A stretch of DNA of 64,000 nucleotides from Amphritea balenae. GTDB lineage: Bacteria; Pseudomonadota; Gammaproteobacteria; Pseudomonadales; Balneatricaceae. A model generated the notes under the pieces. It had not been told where the DNA came from. It worked only from the letters and a program-made list of their open reading frames with translations, and searched no databases. The position numbers and the translations under genes were made by a program. Positions within the stretch are counted from its first letter, which is position 1. Each line of letters opens with the position of its first letter. Below, one piece after another: positions 11,442-22,649 of this stretch. Where the stretch lies: the NCBI RefSeq assembly GCF_003858655.1, contig NZ_RQXV01000006.1, forward strand, positions 62,001 to 126,000, given 5' to 3'.

Positions 11442-11978
11442 TCAGGAATTCATTGCTTCGGCCAGCTTTGCCAGTCGAGCACGAATTGAGCCGTCGATAA
11501 CCATATCTTCGGTTCGAACAATCACACCACCGATAATGGACTTGTCCACTTCGGCAGTCAGACTCACTTCGCGGCCCAGCTTAGAGCTAAGTGCCTGAGT
11601 TAATTTTTGTTGCTGCTGCTCGCCCAGATCAAAGGCAGTTGTAACGTTTACTTCAACAGAATGCTGTTGACTCGCTTTCAACTGATCGAACTGTTCAGAG
11701 ATCTTTGGTAACAAAGCCAGACGCTGATTTTCTGCCAGCAGAACCATAAAGTTCTTAGCAGTATCATCCATCTGTTCTTCACAGACAGAGATCATCGCAT
11801 CAGCTTTCTGCTCACTGGTCAGACCAGGGTTACCTAATACAAGTGTCATCGTCTCGTGCTGTGTAACTGCAGCTGCAGTTACTAGCATTTCAGACCACTG
11901 GTCCAGGTTACCCTTATCGACAGCGTGCTCGAAAGCGGCTTTGGTATAAGGCCGAGCAACTGTATTGAGTTCAGCCAT
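11442..11978 (-). CDS. atpH: ATP synthase F1 delta subunit
   Basis: Peripheral-stalk subunit that sits on top of F1 and binds alpha and the b dimer. It has 178 residues, standard length. The N-terminal helical domain starts ARPYTKAAFEHAVDKGNLDQW. The C-terminal part contains the conserved VDKSIIGGVIVRTEDMVIDG near the end. It follows atpF by 12 bp and precedes atpA by 15 bp. Confidence 0.97.
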   Translation of the reverse strand: MAELNTVARPYTKAAFEHAVDKGNLDQWSEMLVTAAAVTQHETMTLVLGNPGLTSEQKADAMISVCEEQMDDTAKNFMVLLAENQRLALLPKISEQFDQLKASQQHSVEVNVTTAFDLGEQQQQKLTQALSSKLGREVSLTAEVDKSIIGGVIVRTEDMVIDGSIRARLAKLAEAMNS

Positions 11979-11990
11979 CGTAAACCTCGC

Positions 11991-12461
11991 TTAAAGCTCA
12001 GCAGCTAGTTTTTCAACAAGCTGTGCATGCGCGCTTTCGTCTACAGACGCTTCCAGAATCTTCTCAGCGCCAGCTACTGCCAAAGCAGCAACTTGTGCAC
12101 GAAGAGTTTCTTTCGCACGATTAGCTTCCTGATCGATTTCAGCTTGAGCTGCAGTAACTAGGCGATCCGCCTCTTCACGTGCTTTCTCTTTAGCTTCATC
12201 AACGATCTGGTTAGCTCGCTTATTAGCCTGTTCAATGATGGCGGCTGCTTCTTCTTTACTCTTACGCATATCAGACATGGCTTTTTCTTGAGCCAGCTCT
12301 AAATCACGTTGAGCGCGGTCAGCAGCGTCCAGACCTTCTGCAATCTTCTTCTTACGTTCAGCCAGGGCACCAGTAATTGGTGGCCAGACGTATTTCATAC
12401 AAAATACAACGAAGAAGGTGAATGCGATGATCTGACCAATGATGGTTAGATTAATATTCAC
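11991..12461 (-). CDS. atpF: ATP synthase F0 b subunit
   Basis: Peripheral-stalk subunit, 156 residues. A single N-terminal membrane helix (about residues 5-25, beginning [20 protein letters not shown]) is followed by a long charged, Ala/Glu-rich coiled coil (30-156) that dimerises and reaches to F1. There is one b gene and no b' gene, as in other gammaproteobacteria. Confidence 0.97.
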   Translation of the reverse strand: MNINLTIIGQIIAFTFFVVFCMKYVWPPITGALAERKKKIAEGLDAADRAQRDLELAQEKAMSDMRKSKEEAAAIIEQANKRANQIVDEAKEKAREEADRLVTAAQAEIDQEANRAKETLRAQVAALAVAGAEKILEASVDESAHAQLVEKLAAEL

Positions 12462-12524
12462 GCCATTACCTCTCGCGGTTGTCTAAAAAAGTAGTTACCC
12501 ATAAGGGATCGTATGTAGCTCTAC

Positions 12525-12800
<276 letters not shown>

Positions 12801-12828
12801 TTAATTAGTTATTCAGTATTACAACCAC

Positions 12829-13671
<843 letters not shown>

Positions 13672-13687
13672 TTACTATCTCTCTCAT

Positions 13688-14104
13688 TCAAAGTTTTAAG
13701 AATCTGTTATTCAGCTTTAACTGAGCGACAAAACCGACCAGTTGCAACCATATATAAGTACCAAATAAGGAAAATGGATTCAGAGGCTGAATCAGGATGA
13801 ACACCGCAGAGAAGAGTGCGATGGATATCCCCATTTTCCATATTTCACTCGAATACAGCTGTCGAACAACAGCACCAGGAGAACTTTTAGCATTCCGAGC
13901 GTGCAGCACTCGTCGTGCGTAAACATAAGCCGGTAGCAGAAAAATCACCCCTCCAAAGAGAGAAGACCAGGCCGCAGTAGGGCTATGCAGAAGTGATACT
14001 CCAGCAATCACAACTAAGCTAACTACTTGAATCAGGAAGATTTTTTTAAACTGCTGCAGGGCGATACGAGCGTGAACTCCAAGCTTTTGGTGTTCGTTTC
14101 TCAT
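13688..14104 (-). CDS. atpI: ATP synthase subunit I (AtpI)
   Basis: Small membrane protein (138 residues, four predicted membrane segments) that leads the atp operon and is thought to aid c-ring assembly. The pattern LLHSPTAAWSSLFGGVIFLLPAYVYARR in the first half is characteristic of proteobacterial AtpI. It lies 16 bp before atpB. The roughly 200 bp upstream, to parB, should contain the main operon promoter. Confidence 0.92.
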   Translation of the reverse strand: MRNEHQKLGVHARIALQQFKKIFLIQVVSLVVIAGVSLLHSPTAAWSSLFGGVIFLLPAYVYARRVLHARNAKSSPGAVVRQLYSSEIWKMGISIALFSAVFILIQPLNPFSLFGTYIWLQLVGFVAQLKLNNRFLKL

Positions 14105-14253
14105 ATTAATTTCAGCCCCAATTCCCCTTCATCAGCCATCAGAAAACGTACCTACGTTTCCAACAGCCTGCGCATTATAGGGGCATAACGACTCTGCTTC
14201 AATATGATTCGATCAGTTTTGCACTATTGTATTATGCCGGCTAGAGACCAAGA

Positions 14254-14298
14254 AGTAAGTAAATACCCTGATATAGGTATATCTTGTATTTACTTACT
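14254..14298. repeat. 13-bp inverted repeat between parB and atpI
   Basis: Perfect arms AGTAAGTAAATAC (14254-14266) and GTATTTACTTACT (14286-14298). Between them is a nested short palindrome GATATA-GG-TATATC. It lies just downstream of the parB stop and upstream of atpI. No clear T-run follows in either direction, so it may be a weak terminator of parB, an RNA-processing hairpin or an operator. Confidence 0.6.
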
Positions 14299-14312
14299 CT
14301 CTAAAACACAAA

Positions 14313-15194
14313 TTATTGTATAGCTTTAAGAATCGCTTCAAACTTTTCACGATTCTCATAAGCGATAGTTATTTTTCCCTTACCTGCCGCATTTTCAGAG
14401 ATAGAAACTTTACTGTTTAAACGGCTGGATAATGTCTCTGACATATCTTTCAGAAGTGGATCCGGTTGTTTTGGTGTTTTTGGCGGTTCGTTTTTCTTCT
14501 GTTGCAGTTTACGCACCAGATCTTCAGTCTGACGAACCGACAGATTCTTACCAATCACCTCTTTTGCTGCACTTACCTGCTCTTCGCCTTCCATACCTAA
14601 CAGTGCACGGGCGTGTCCCATTTCTAGGTCACCGTATTCAAGCATCCGCTTTACATCATCGGTAAGATTCATCAGACGTAACAAGTTGGTAATTGCTGAA
14701 CGGGATTTACCTACCGCATCAGCCACTTCTTGTTGTGTCAGTTCAAATTCAGTTTTTAAACGATCCAGAGCGATCGCTTCTTCCATCGAGTTCAGGTTTT
14801 CACGCTGAATATTTTCAATCAACGCCATCGCAATGGCAGCTTCGTCAGGTACATCCTTAATGACTGCCGGAATTTCATCCAGGCCAGCCATCTGGCTGGC
14901 ACGCCAGCGACGCTCACCGGCAATAATTTCGTATAGATTATCTGATACCGGTCGAATTACGATCGGTTGCATAACACCCTGGGCTTTAATCGAGTTAGCC
15001 AACTCCTGGAGCGCCTGCGGCTCAAGATCACGCCGCGGCTGATACTTACCCCGTTGTACCTGATCTATCGGCATCATACGGTAGCCGTCCCCTCCTTCAG
15101 AGGTGGCTTTTGCTACCGTTTCTTCTTCAAAGTTTGTTGTAGTGGACAACAGAGCATCCAGCCCGCGCCCCAAGCCTCTTTTCTTAGCCGCCAT
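14313..15194 (-). CDS. parB: Chromosome-partitioning protein ParB
   Basis: ParB binds parS sites and spreads as a CTP-dependent clamp to load the segregation machinery near the origin. 293 residues from ATG 15194; the TTG one codon upstream is less likely. Visible parts: N-terminal KKRGLGRGLDALL (the ParA-activating segment), the CTP-binding motif GERRWRASQMAG at about residues 93-104, a helix-turn-helix with TQQEVADAVGKSRSAITNLLRL, and a C-terminal dimer domain. The start overlaps the parA stop region. Two matching parS sites are in this window (35862 and 40228). Confidence 0.97.
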   Translation of the reverse strand: MAAKKRGLGRGLDALLSTTTNFEEETVAKATSEGGDGYRMMPIDQVQRGKYQPRRDLEPQALQELANSIKAQGVMQPIVIRPVSDNLYEIIAGERRWRASQMAGLDEIPAVIKDVPDEAAIAMALIENIQRENLNSMEEAIALDRLKTEFELTQQEVADAVGKSRSAITNLLRLMNLTDDVKRMLEYGDLEMGHARALLGMEGEEQVSAAKEVIGKNLSVRQTEDLVRKLQQKKNEPPKTPKQPDPLLKDMSETLSSRLNSKVSISENAAGKGKITIAYENREKFEAILKAIQ

Positions 15195-15197
15195 CAA

Positions 15198-16001
15198 TCA
15201 GCCTTCCTGTTCCTGAATCTCTGCCTGTTCTGATACCAGATCGGTTTTGCGAATGAGCTCACCCGCCAATGCCAGATAGGCAACCGATCCTCGAGAATTT
15301 TTATCATACATCAGGGCTGGTAAGCCGTGACTAGGTGCTTCTGCAAGTCTTACATTACGGGGAATAACCGTGCGGTATACCTGATCACCAAAATACTCTA
15401 CCAGGTGATTTGATACATCTTTGGTCAGACTCATGCGCGGATCAAACATGGTGCGCAAGATACCTTCGATCTTTAGTGACGGATTGAGTCGCTTATTAAT
15501 TTTATTAACTGTGCCAATCAAAGCACTGATACCTTCCAACGCGTAATACTCGCACTGCATTGGAATAATAACCCCGCTGGATGCTGCCAGTGCATTTACG
15601 GTTAACAGGTTTAACGAGGGAGGATTATCAATCAGTACAAAATCGTAATTTTCTTTAACCGTCGCCAGCGCCATTTTCATACGAAATTCCCGGCGCGGCA
15701 TCTGTAACAGCTCTACTTCAGCGGCCGTAAGGTCCCCATTAGACCCCACCAGATCATAGCCTGCCGGACTATCGCTTATAATCGATTCTTCAATACTGGC
15801 ATCACCGGTCAGAACTTCATATACCGAGTTCTTCAGATGATGCTTATCAACGCCGCTACCCATGGTTGCATTACCCTGGGGATCCATATCAATCATCAAT
15901 ACCCGTTTTTTGGTCGCCGCCAACGACGCCGCCAGGTTTACGCAGGTCGTGGTTTTACCTACGCCACCTTTCTGGTTGGTGATGGTTAATATTTTTGCCA
16001 C
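15198..16001 (-). CDS. parA: Chromosome-partitioning ATPase ParA (Soj)
   Basis: Walker-type ATPase that moves ParB-parS complexes along the nucleoid. 267 residues. The deviant Walker A motif KGGVGKTT is at residues 11-18. MIDMDPQGNATMG (A' region) and VLIDNPPSLNLLTVNAL (Walker B region) follow. It lies two bases after rsmG and runs into parB, the usual mnmG-rsmG-parA-parB cluster next to the origin. Confidence 0.98.
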   Translation of the reverse strand: MAKILTITNQKGGVGKTTTCVNLAASLAATKKRVLMIDMDPQGNATMGSGVDKHHLKNSVYEVLTGDASIEESIISDSPAGYDLVGSNGDLTAAEVELLQMPRREFRMKMALATVKENYDFVLIDNPPSLNLLTVNALAASSGVIIPMQCEYYALEGISALIGTVNKINKRLNPSLKIEGILRTMFDPRMSLTKDVSNHLVEYFGDQVYRTVIPRNVRLAEAPSHGLPALMYDKNSRGSVAYLALAGELIRKTDLVSEQAEIQEQEG

Positions 16002-16003
16002 GT

Positions 16004-16633
16004 TCAGGATCTCCCCAACATCAGCAGATGCCGTTCGCCATCCGTACCAGGCACATTTAACCGGATACTCTGACGTAATTTAATAGATTCGGGTAATAAC
16101 TCAATTTCTTCAACAGGATACATGCCTTTCATTGCAAGAAAAATACCCTTCTCGGAACACAGATGATCAGTCCAATGGATCATATCCTGTAATGAGGCAA
16201 AGGCTCTTGATATAACACCATCAAACAACTGTTCCGGCTGAAATTTCTCAACCCGCTCATGTATTACATCAACATTGTCTAAACTCAATTCAGCTTTTGC
16301 CTGAAACTGAAAACGACTCTTTTTAATATTACTGTCTAACAGAGTAATTGGCAGATCGGGACGACAGATGGCCAACGGTATACCTGGCAGTCCAGGCCCG
16401 CTACCAACATCGATCAAACGTTCTACGTCGATATGAGGCAAAACACTCAAACTATCAATCAGATGCCGATTGATCATCTCTTCCGGTGCACGAACCGCAG
16501 TCAGGTTGAATGCTTTATTCCACTTAATTAGCAAAGCATGGTACTTCAGTAACTGCTCATACTGCTGGCCACTCAGTTCAAGCTCCATATGCTGGCACTG
16601 TTGCTCTAGCAAACGACGGTACTCTTGTTCCAT
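16004..16633 (-). CDS. rsmG: 16S rRNA m7G527 methyltransferase RsmG (GidB)
   Basis: Adds a methyl group to N7 of G527 in 16S rRNA using SAM. 209 residues, standard length. The SAM-binding loop VGSGPGLPGIPLAI and the conserved NLTAVR and NRHLIDSL segments are present. Its ATG overlaps the mnmG stop by one base (TAATG), implying coupled translation. Confidence 0.98.
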   Translation of the reverse strand: MEQEYRRLLEQQCQHMELELSGQQYEQLLKYHALLIKWNKAFNLTAVRAPEEMINRHLIDSLSVLPHIDVERLIDVGSGPGLPGIPLAICRPDLPITLLDSNIKKSRFQFQAKAELSLDNVDVIHERVEKFQPEQLFDGVISRAFASLQDMIHWTDHLCSEKGIFLAMKGMYPVEEIELLPESIKLRQSIRLNVPGTDGERHLLMLGRS

Positions 16634-18522
16634 TAACGATCGGCCTTTTTCTGTAACATCTGTTTTTTCTTGAGGTGAATTAAAAGTAATGAGATCGCTG
16701 CAGGGGTCATTCCCTGGATACGCGACGCCTGAGCAATGCTATTCGGACGCACATCTTCAAGCTTGGCTTTCAATTCATTCGACAAGCCACCAACGGATTG
16801 GTAATCAAAATCCACCGGTAACGGTGTATTTTCCTGTCGGCGAACTTTTTCAATATCATCTTTCTGGCGATCGATATAACCGGCGTATTTAATCTGAATT
16901 TCAACCTGTTCAGCAACCTGAGGATCGCTAACAGCTTCACCTTTCAGCGTGGCAACATCGCTATAATTCAGCTCAGGCCGCTTGACCAGATCCTGAAGGT
17001 TATACTCACGGCTGATAGGCTGTTGCAACTTAGCGTTCAACACTTCACTTTCTGTCGTGCCCGGCTGAATCCAGGTTTCTTTTAAGCGCTGATTTTCCTG
17101 CTCAATCGCTTCCCGTTTTTCGCAGAAACGTTGCCAACGAACATCACTAACCAATCCCAACTCCCGACCTTTTTCGGTAAGTCGCAGGTCGGCGTTATCT
17201 TCCCGGAGAATCAGACGATATTCAGCCCGGCTGGTAAACATTCGATAAGGCTCTGAGGTTCCCAGAGTAATCAGATCATCAACCAGTACTCCCAGATATG
17301 CTTCATCCCGACGCGGATACCATTGGTCTTTATCCTGGGCCCGTAATGCTGCATTCACACCGGCCAGCAGGCCTTGTGCTCCCGCTTCTTCATAACCGGT
17401 GGTGCCGTTGATCTGACCTGCGAAATACAGACCATTAATAACTTTTGTTTCCAGGGTGTGTTTCAGATCCTGAGGGTTAAAGAAATCATACTCAATAGCA
17501 TAACCCGGACGGGTAATATGGGCGTTTTCAAAGCCTTTTATTGAGCGTACAGCTGCCAGCTGAATATCGAACGGCAAACTGGTCGATATTCCATTCGGAT
17601 AAAGTTCGTGAGTCGTCAGGCCTTCCGGCTCAACAAATACCTGATGGCTGGTCTTATCGGCGAAGCGCATAATTTTATCTTCTACCGACGGGCAATAACG
17701 CGGCCCTACACCATCAATTACACCGGTATACATCGGTGAACGATCTAAACCAGAACGTAAAATTTCATGGGTTCGTTCATTGGTATGGGTAATGTAACAA
17801 CTAATCTGACGAGGCTGATCCGCAGAGGATCCCATAAACGACATAACCGGCGTCGGCGTATCACCTGGCTGTTCCTGCATCACTCTGAAGTCGACACTAC
17901 GGGCATCTATACGTGGCGGGGTACCTGTTTTAAGACGATCAACCCTTAATGGCAGTTCTCGTAAACGGTGTGCAAGAGCAATCGAGGGGGGATCTCCGGC
18001 ACGACCACCGGAATAGTTGTCCATACCGATATGAATCTTACCACCGAGGAAAGTGCCCACCGTTAGTACCACGTTATTAGCTTTAAAACGTAGCCCCGAT
18101 TGTGTAACAACACCTTTAACCGTTTCACCTTCTACGATCAGATCATCTGCAGATTGTTGAAAGATTTGTAAATTAGGCTGGTTCTCCAGAATTTCTCTGA
18201 TTGCCGCTTTATATAGAATACGGTCTGCCTGGGCACGGGTAGCCCTAACAGCCGGGCCTTTTCGCGAATTCAGTGTGCGAAATTGAATACCCCCTTTATC
18301 CGTTGCCACTGCCATAGCACCATCAAGAGCATCAATCTCTTTCACCAGATGACTTTTACCAATGCCACCAATCGCAGGATTACAGGACATCTGTCCCAGG
18401 GTTTCAATGTTATGAGTTAACAGAAGTGTTTTAACGCCTGTTCGGGCAGAAGCCAGTGCAGCTTCAGTACCTGCATGGCCACCACCAATTACAATCACAT
18501 CAAAGTGGTCAGGATAGTCCAC
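16633..18522 (-). CDS. mnmG: tRNA uridine-5-carboxymethylaminomethyl modification enzyme MnmG (GidA)
   Basis: FAD-dependent subunit that works with MnmE to modify U34 of certain tRNAs. 629 residues, standard length. The N-terminal FAD-binding motif GGGHAGTEA is at residues 13-21. [20 protein letters not shown] and [11 protein letters not shown] are family signatures, and the C-terminal helical domain binds MnmE and tRNA. The start is a GTG at 18522, with GAGG about nine bases upstream. The nearest ATG upstream runs directly into a stop. It borders the AT-rich DnaA-box region, as gidA does at the E. coli oriC. Confidence 0.97.
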   Translation of the reverse strand: MDYPDHFDVIVIGGGHAGTEAALASARTGVKTLLLTHNIETLGQMSCNPAIGGIGKSHLVKEIDALDGAMAVATDKGGIQFRTLNSRKGPAVRATRAQADRILYKAAIREILENQPNLQIFQQSADDLIVEGETVKGVVTQSGLRFKANNVVLTVGTFLGGKIHIGMDNYSGGRAGDPPSIALAHRLRELPLRVDRLKTGTPPRIDARSVDFRVMQEQPGDTPTPVMSFMGSSADQPRQISCYITHTNERTHEILRSGLDRSPMYTGVIDGVGPRYCPSVEDKIMRFADKTSHQVFVEPEGLTTHELYPNGISTSLPFDIQLAAVRSIKGFENAHITRPGYAIEYDFFNPQDLKHTLETKVINGLYFAGQINGTTGYEEAGAQGLLAGVNAALRAQDKDQWYPRRDEAYLGVLVDDLITLGTSEPYRMFTSRAEYRLILREDNADLRLTEKGRELGLVSDVRWQRFCEKREAIEQENQRLKETWIQPGTTESEVLNAKLQQPISREYNLQDLVKRPELNYSDVATLKGEAVSDPQVAEQVEIQIKYAGYIDRQKDDIEKVRRQENTPLPVDFDYQSVGGLSNELKAKLEDVRPNSIAQASRIQGMTPAAISLLLIHLKKKQMLQKKADR

Positions 18523-19514
18523 TCACATAACCTCGTAAGTATTGCTGTTATAGAGAACCCAGAGTAAATGCCTGATGACATATGGGCTCAAAAAAAGGGA
18601 GCTAAGTATAAACCTAAGGGGATGATATAGAAATGGTTAAACTTTGAGCAGAGATCTTTTTCTCTGTTAACGTTCTTTTAATTAAGTAATATAATTTATG
18701 TACTTATATATATGTTCTTTATTTTAGTTACTATTATTAAGCAACCAGTTTTCTGTTGTTAACTCTATAAATTTCTATTAAATCAGTTAGTTATATGGCT
18801 ACAAAGGCTGTATTTTAGCTGCTTGTAACGACTGTGTATTCTGTATAAGACCTGTGTATAAAGAGGCTAGATATGCACAGGGAGAGTTACGCACAACTTT
18901 ATAGGTAGCTTATACCCGGCTACTTATACAACAAACACACAGGCCTGTGTGGATAAAAATAGCTCCGATTTGAGGCTGTTAACGACCCGCTCACGACTCT
19001 TGTTTATAAAAAGGCTCTACCAGTTCTTGTTTCTGGTCTTTAAAGTGGGAAATTCATTAAGAGTAGAGGTTGGTCTTTTCTATTATGGTCGTCTACAAGG
19101 GCTAAAGGCAGGAGTTAACTGTTTTGTAAGTCTGAGTGTTGCTTATTATAAGCATTGGAGCAGCTAGGTTTAGATTGTTGGGGGACGTAATCGGTATATC
19201 AGCTCGATGAACCGATAAACAGAGCCAGCTTATGTATAGCTTATTAATAGGCTGTTAAAGTGTTTTCCACATTCCTGTGTGTGTAACTTTTATATCTACA
19301 ACGATTGTGTTTATTTAAGAATAATATATATAAATCATTAGTTTATATAATTTATTAAAGTGTATAAAGGGTAATGAATGACGTTGAATTGTAAATATTA
19401 TATAAAATATCCACAGAACTCTGTGTCATTCTATATTCAGCTGACTAGTAACAATCATTTTTGTTGTTGATAAGCGGGAATAGTTGGCAATATTCCCTGC
19501 CCCATCAATATAAT
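18523..19514. other. Candidate replication origin (oriC) next to mnmG
   Basis: A 992-bp gap with no convincing gene. It holds consensus DnaA boxes (TTWTNCACA or complement): TGTGTATAA at 18853-18861, TGTGGATAA at 18948-18956 and TTTTCCACA at 19263-19271. One-mismatch copies are at 18871-18879, 18887-18895 and 19407-19415. Two very AT-rich tracts flank the boxes (about 18665-18785 and 19310-19410) and would suit duplex unwinding. The placement beside mnmG matches the E. coli and Vibrio oriC. The dnaA-upstream region at 25 kb is a rival or second DnaA-binding locus. Confidence 0.7.
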
Positions 19515-19952
19515 TCAGACTTCAACACCCTGTTGGTTCAACCACTGCTTAAGTTGTCCCAAAGGCAGTGCTCCACTGACTCTTGCTGCTTCTTTGCCAT
19601 TACGAAACAAAATTAGCGTAGGGATCGAACGTATCTGTAATTGTGAGGCTATGCTTTGTTCGGCTTCAGTATCCAGCTTTGCTAGCCGTATTTTAGGTTC
19701 AAACTGCTGAGCTGCCTGTTCAAAGGTTGGCGCGAACTGTTTGCAGGGACCGCACCAGCTGGCCCAGCAATCAACTAACACCGGTATATCATTTCGCTTC
19801 AACATGCTGTTGTAGTTAGCTGCATTCAGATCGGTAGTTTTACCGCTGAATATTTGTTGTTTGCACTTACCACATTTAGGCCCATCTGCCAGGCGATCTT
19901 CGGGTAATTTATTCGTTACAGCGCAGTGAGGGCAGCTGATATTAATAGTCAT
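19515..19952 (-). CDS. trxC: Thioredoxin 2 (TrxC)
   Basis: Cytoplasmic thiol-disulfide reductase with an N-terminal zinc ribbon. 145 residues. The zinc ligands are CPHC (C7, C10) and CGKC (C27, C30). The redox motif WCGPC is at residues 66-70, within VLVDCWASWCGPCK. The cis-proline region IRSIPTLILFRNG is present. It lies 30 bp downstream of the Fic-fold gene on the same strand and may be cotranscribed with it. The usual OxyR link in E. coli cannot be judged from sequence here. Confidence 0.96.
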   Translation of the reverse strand: MTINISCPHCAVTNKLPEDRLADGPKCGKCKQQIFSGKTTDLNAANYNSMLKRNDIPVLVDCWASWCGPCKQFAPTFEQAAQQFEPKIRLAKLDTEAEQSIASQLQIRSIPTLILFRNGKEAARVSGALPLGQLKQWLNQQGVEV

Positions 19953-19981
19953 AATGTATCCTTAGTGCATAGTGTTTAGTG

Positions 19982-21025
19982 TTAAGTACGACCGGTAATA
20001 TTTACCTTATAGCGGGTACTCCTGCCGCCACTGGATAACTTTTCAATACAGCCTTTTTGTAAAAGTTCGCTCAGGTGGCGGGTTGCGCTGGCTTTACTTA
20101 AGCCGGATATCTGTTGGTACTCTGAAGCACTGATAGTATTGCTACCCTGATGCTGATCGAGCATCTGTTTTAAAATTGCCGATTGTGCAGCGGTGAGTCC
20201 CGATTCAGCCATTCTTAGCCAGAATGCAGTCTGTTGTTGATTTTGTAGGACAAGCGTCAGAGTCTTATCTAAGTATTTTTCGATTATGTTTAAGAAACAG
20301 AATAGCCAGTCGGTAATATCAGTATTGCTTTTAAGTGACATCTGAAGTTGCTTATTAGTTTCACTTTTACTAAAGCAATCAGTTGTCAGAAACAGCATCA
20401 GTGGTTTGTCTGGATATGCCTGGTTCAACGCCAAACTGCTAATAAAACGAGCAATATCGTCATTACTTTGATCAAAAGGCTGAATAGCGATGGTTCTAAG
20501 GTAACTTATTGCTGTCCGGATTAATGGGTCTGTACTCTGTTTTTGATGACTTGAATTGAACCATTCGATTAGATTCAGAAGTTCGAAGAAGGTTTGAGGT
20601 GGAAGCTGAGCATCTCCTGGTTTTCGTAGTTCACTCTTGGTGTCAGGTTTCAAAGCCTGATGCCATTCCAGTAACCGTTCGAGTGTCAGATCATGCTCTG
20701 TATCTGTACAGCAATTGATTAGATTATTCGCCAGTTTATCTGAGTATGCTGAATGGGGAGCATCTTCAGCTACGGTAATGCCTAACTGATTACCTAGTGA
20801 ATTCGATAAACTAACCCGTTGACTATTAGTATCCGGGTCTACAGCGCTTATTAATAACTGATGCTTAAGTGTCTGTCGGTTTTTAGTATTTAACTGCGCG
20901 GCATGACCCATTAATGAGCCCGCCTGATAGTGTAGCCTTCTGATAACCGGATCGATAATCTCTTGCTGCCAGTGTAAATCAGGCCAGTCAGCTTGTTGCC
21001 ATAACCATTGAATATCGTTACACAT
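19982..21025 (-). CDS. DUF4172/Fic-fold protein with degenerate Fic motif and C-terminal winged helix
   Basis: A 347-residue protein built like Fic proteins with an N-terminal DUF4172 domain: IQWLWQQADWPDLHW opens the protein and GSLMG follows near residue 36. The Fic core should carry HxFx(D/E)GNGRxxR. Here residues 182-193 read QPFDQSNDDIAR, so the catalytic His is Gln, both Gly are replaced and the first Arg is Asp. AMPylation activity is therefore unlikely. Residues about 280-345 look like a winged helix-turn-helix (SASEYQQISGLSKASATRHLSELL). It may now act as a regulator. The reading frame is intact over its full length, arguing against simple decay. Confidence 0.85.
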   Translation of the reverse strand: MCNDIQWLWQQADWPDLHWQQEIIDPVIRRLHYQAGSLMGHAAQLNTKNRQTLKHQLLISAVDPDTNSQRVSLSNSLGNQLGITVAEDAPHSAYSDKLANNLINCCTDTEHDLTLERLLEWHQALKPDTKSELRKPGDAQLPPQTFFELLNLIEWFNSSHQKQSTDPLIRTAISYLRTIAIQPFDQSNDDIARFISSLALNQAYPDKPLMLFLTTDCFSKSETNKQLQMSLKSNTDITDWLFCFLNIIEKYLDKTLTLVLQNQQQTAFWLRMAESGLTAAQSAILKQMLDQHQGSNTISASEYQQISGLSKASATRHLSELLQKGCIEKLSSGGRSTRYKVNITGRT

Positions 21026-21173
21026 AATCTTAAACAGCTTATTATTTAAGCTGAATATTATTAATAAAAGGCTTAATTATCAAGCCGAATAAATATTACT
21101 ATAATTATCTCATTGTTATTAATGGATTATTTTATTAGTTATTTTTTGGGGGAGCTGATTATGAAAGAGGTTA

Positions 21174-22541
21174 TTACTTACCGATACAGAAAGAGCTGAA
21201 GATACGACCTAGCAGATCATCTGAACTGAATTCGCCAGTGATTTCACTCAGGTTTTGTTGCGCCTGACGCAAATCTTCCGCCAGTAGTTCGCCTGCCCCA
21301 CCGTAAAGAAGCTGATCCTGTCCGGTTAATAACAGGCTTTCGGCCCGATTAAGTGCATCGATATGACGGCGACGCGCGAGGAATCCCCCTTCGGTAGTAT
21401 TGGCGTATCCCATACAGTCTTTAAGATGTTGGCGCAGATTATCGACACCTACATTTTCTTTAGCAGACAGTGATATCAGGGTATGGCCCTGATGTTCGCC
21501 GATGGCCGCTGTTTCAGTAGTCAGATCACATTTATTACGAATCACCGTAATTTTGTCTTTATCATTCAACTGGCTAACAAATTCTGGCCAGATTTGTTCA
21601 GGATCATCTGTGGCTGTCGTAGTACCGTCGACCATTAACAAGACCCGATCAGCTTTCTGAATTTCATCCCAGGCACGACTGATACCGATGCGCTCAACCT
21701 CATCTGGGGCATCCCGCAGGCCGGCAGTATCAATAATGTGCAGCGGCATTCCATCAATATGGATATGCTCGCGCAATACGTCCCGGGTCGTACCCGCAAT
21801 GTCGGTTACAATAGCTGAGTCCTTTCCTGCCAGGGCGTTAAGCAGGCTGGACTTACCTGCATTAGGACGTCCGGCAATAACTACATTCATACCTTCCCGG
21901 ATCAGGCTACCCTGGCGGGCCTCCTGTTTAACTTCACTTAACTGATCAATGATTAGTTGTAGATCACCAGCGACTTTGCCATCTGCCAGAAAGTCGATCT
22001 CTTCTTCGGGGAAATCGATAGCTGCTTCGACGTAAATTCTTAGTAATGTTAGCGATTCAACTAATTGATGGATGCGTTCTGAGAATGCTCCCTGAAGCGA
22101 TTTAAGGGCACAGCGGGCAGCTTGTTCGGAGCTTGAGTCAATCAGATCAGCAATCGCTTCAGCCTGGGTCAGATCGAGCTTGTCATTGAGAAATGCCCGT
22201 TCAGAAAATTCACCAGGGTTTGCCAGTCTGGCACCCAACTCGACTACCTGACGCAGGATGAAATCCATAATGATCGGGCCGCCATGACCTTGCAACTCGA
22301 GTACATCTTCACCGGTAAAGGAGTTCGGTCCAGGGAAGTACAGGGCTAAGCCCTGGTCAATTTGATTTCTTTCAGAGTCGTAGAAAGGGCCATAATGAGC
22401 GTAACGGGCTTTTGGTATAAACCCCAACACTTGCTCAGCAATAGTGGCAGATAGCTTACCTGAGACTCTGACAATACCGACGCCACCTCGTCCCGGAGGC
22501 GTTGCTTGTGCTGCAATAGTATCCTGATCAGTGAGAGTCAT
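21174..22541 (-). CDS. mnmE: tRNA modification GTPase MnmE (TrmE)
   Basis: K+-activated GTPase partner of MnmG in U34 tRNA modification. 455 residues. The N-terminal domain starts [22 protein letters not shown]. The inserted G domain has [14 protein letters not shown] (P-loop), TTRDVLRE (switch), DTAGLRD (G3) and NKCD (G4). The protein ends in the conserved CIGK needed for catalysis. It follows yidC after a bidirectional terminator and may have its own promoter. Confidence 0.98.
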   Translation of the reverse strand: MTLTDQDTIAAQATPPGRGGVGIVRVSGKLSATIAEQVLGFIPKARYAHYGPFYDSERNQIDQGLALYFPGPNSFTGEDVLELQGHGGPIIMDFILRQVVELGARLANPGEFSERAFLNDKLDLTQAEAIADLIDSSSEQAARCALKSLQGAFSERIHQLVESLTLLRIYVEAAIDFPEEEIDFLADGKVAGDLQLIIDQLSEVKQEARQGSLIREGMNVVIAGRPNAGKSSLLNALAGKDSAIVTDIAGTTRDVLREHIHIDGMPLHIIDTAGLRDAPDEVERIGISRAWDEIQKADRVLLMVDGTTTATDDPEQIWPEFVSQLNDKDKITVIRNKCDLTTETAAIGEHQGHTLISLSAKENVGVDNLRQHLKDCMGYANTTEGGFLARRRHIDALNRAESLLLTGQDQLLYGGAGELLAEDLRQAQQNLSEITGEFSSDDLLGRIFSSFCIGK

Positions 22542-22585
22542 ATTGGCCTCGGTAAGGGGGAATTTCTGTGTAGCGTTAGTATATT

Positions 22586-22612
22586 AAAAAAGGCCTCAGA
22601 AGAGGCCTTTTT
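22586..22612 (-). terminator. Terminator between yidC and mnmE
   Basis: Stem GGCCTC (22592-22597) / GAGGCC (22602-22607), loop AGAA, with an A-run on the left and a T-run on the right, so it works in both directions. It lies 38 bp after the yidC stop and before the mnmE start. Confidence 0.85.
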
Positions 22613-22649
22613 GTTTGCAGCTCCTAAGAGCTTTATATCCAGTAATAGA

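Noticed and set aside
18949-19167. 72-residue open frame inside the DnaA-box gap
   Set aside because: It begins within a DnaA box, lacks a ribosome-binding site and reads like random AT-rich translation.
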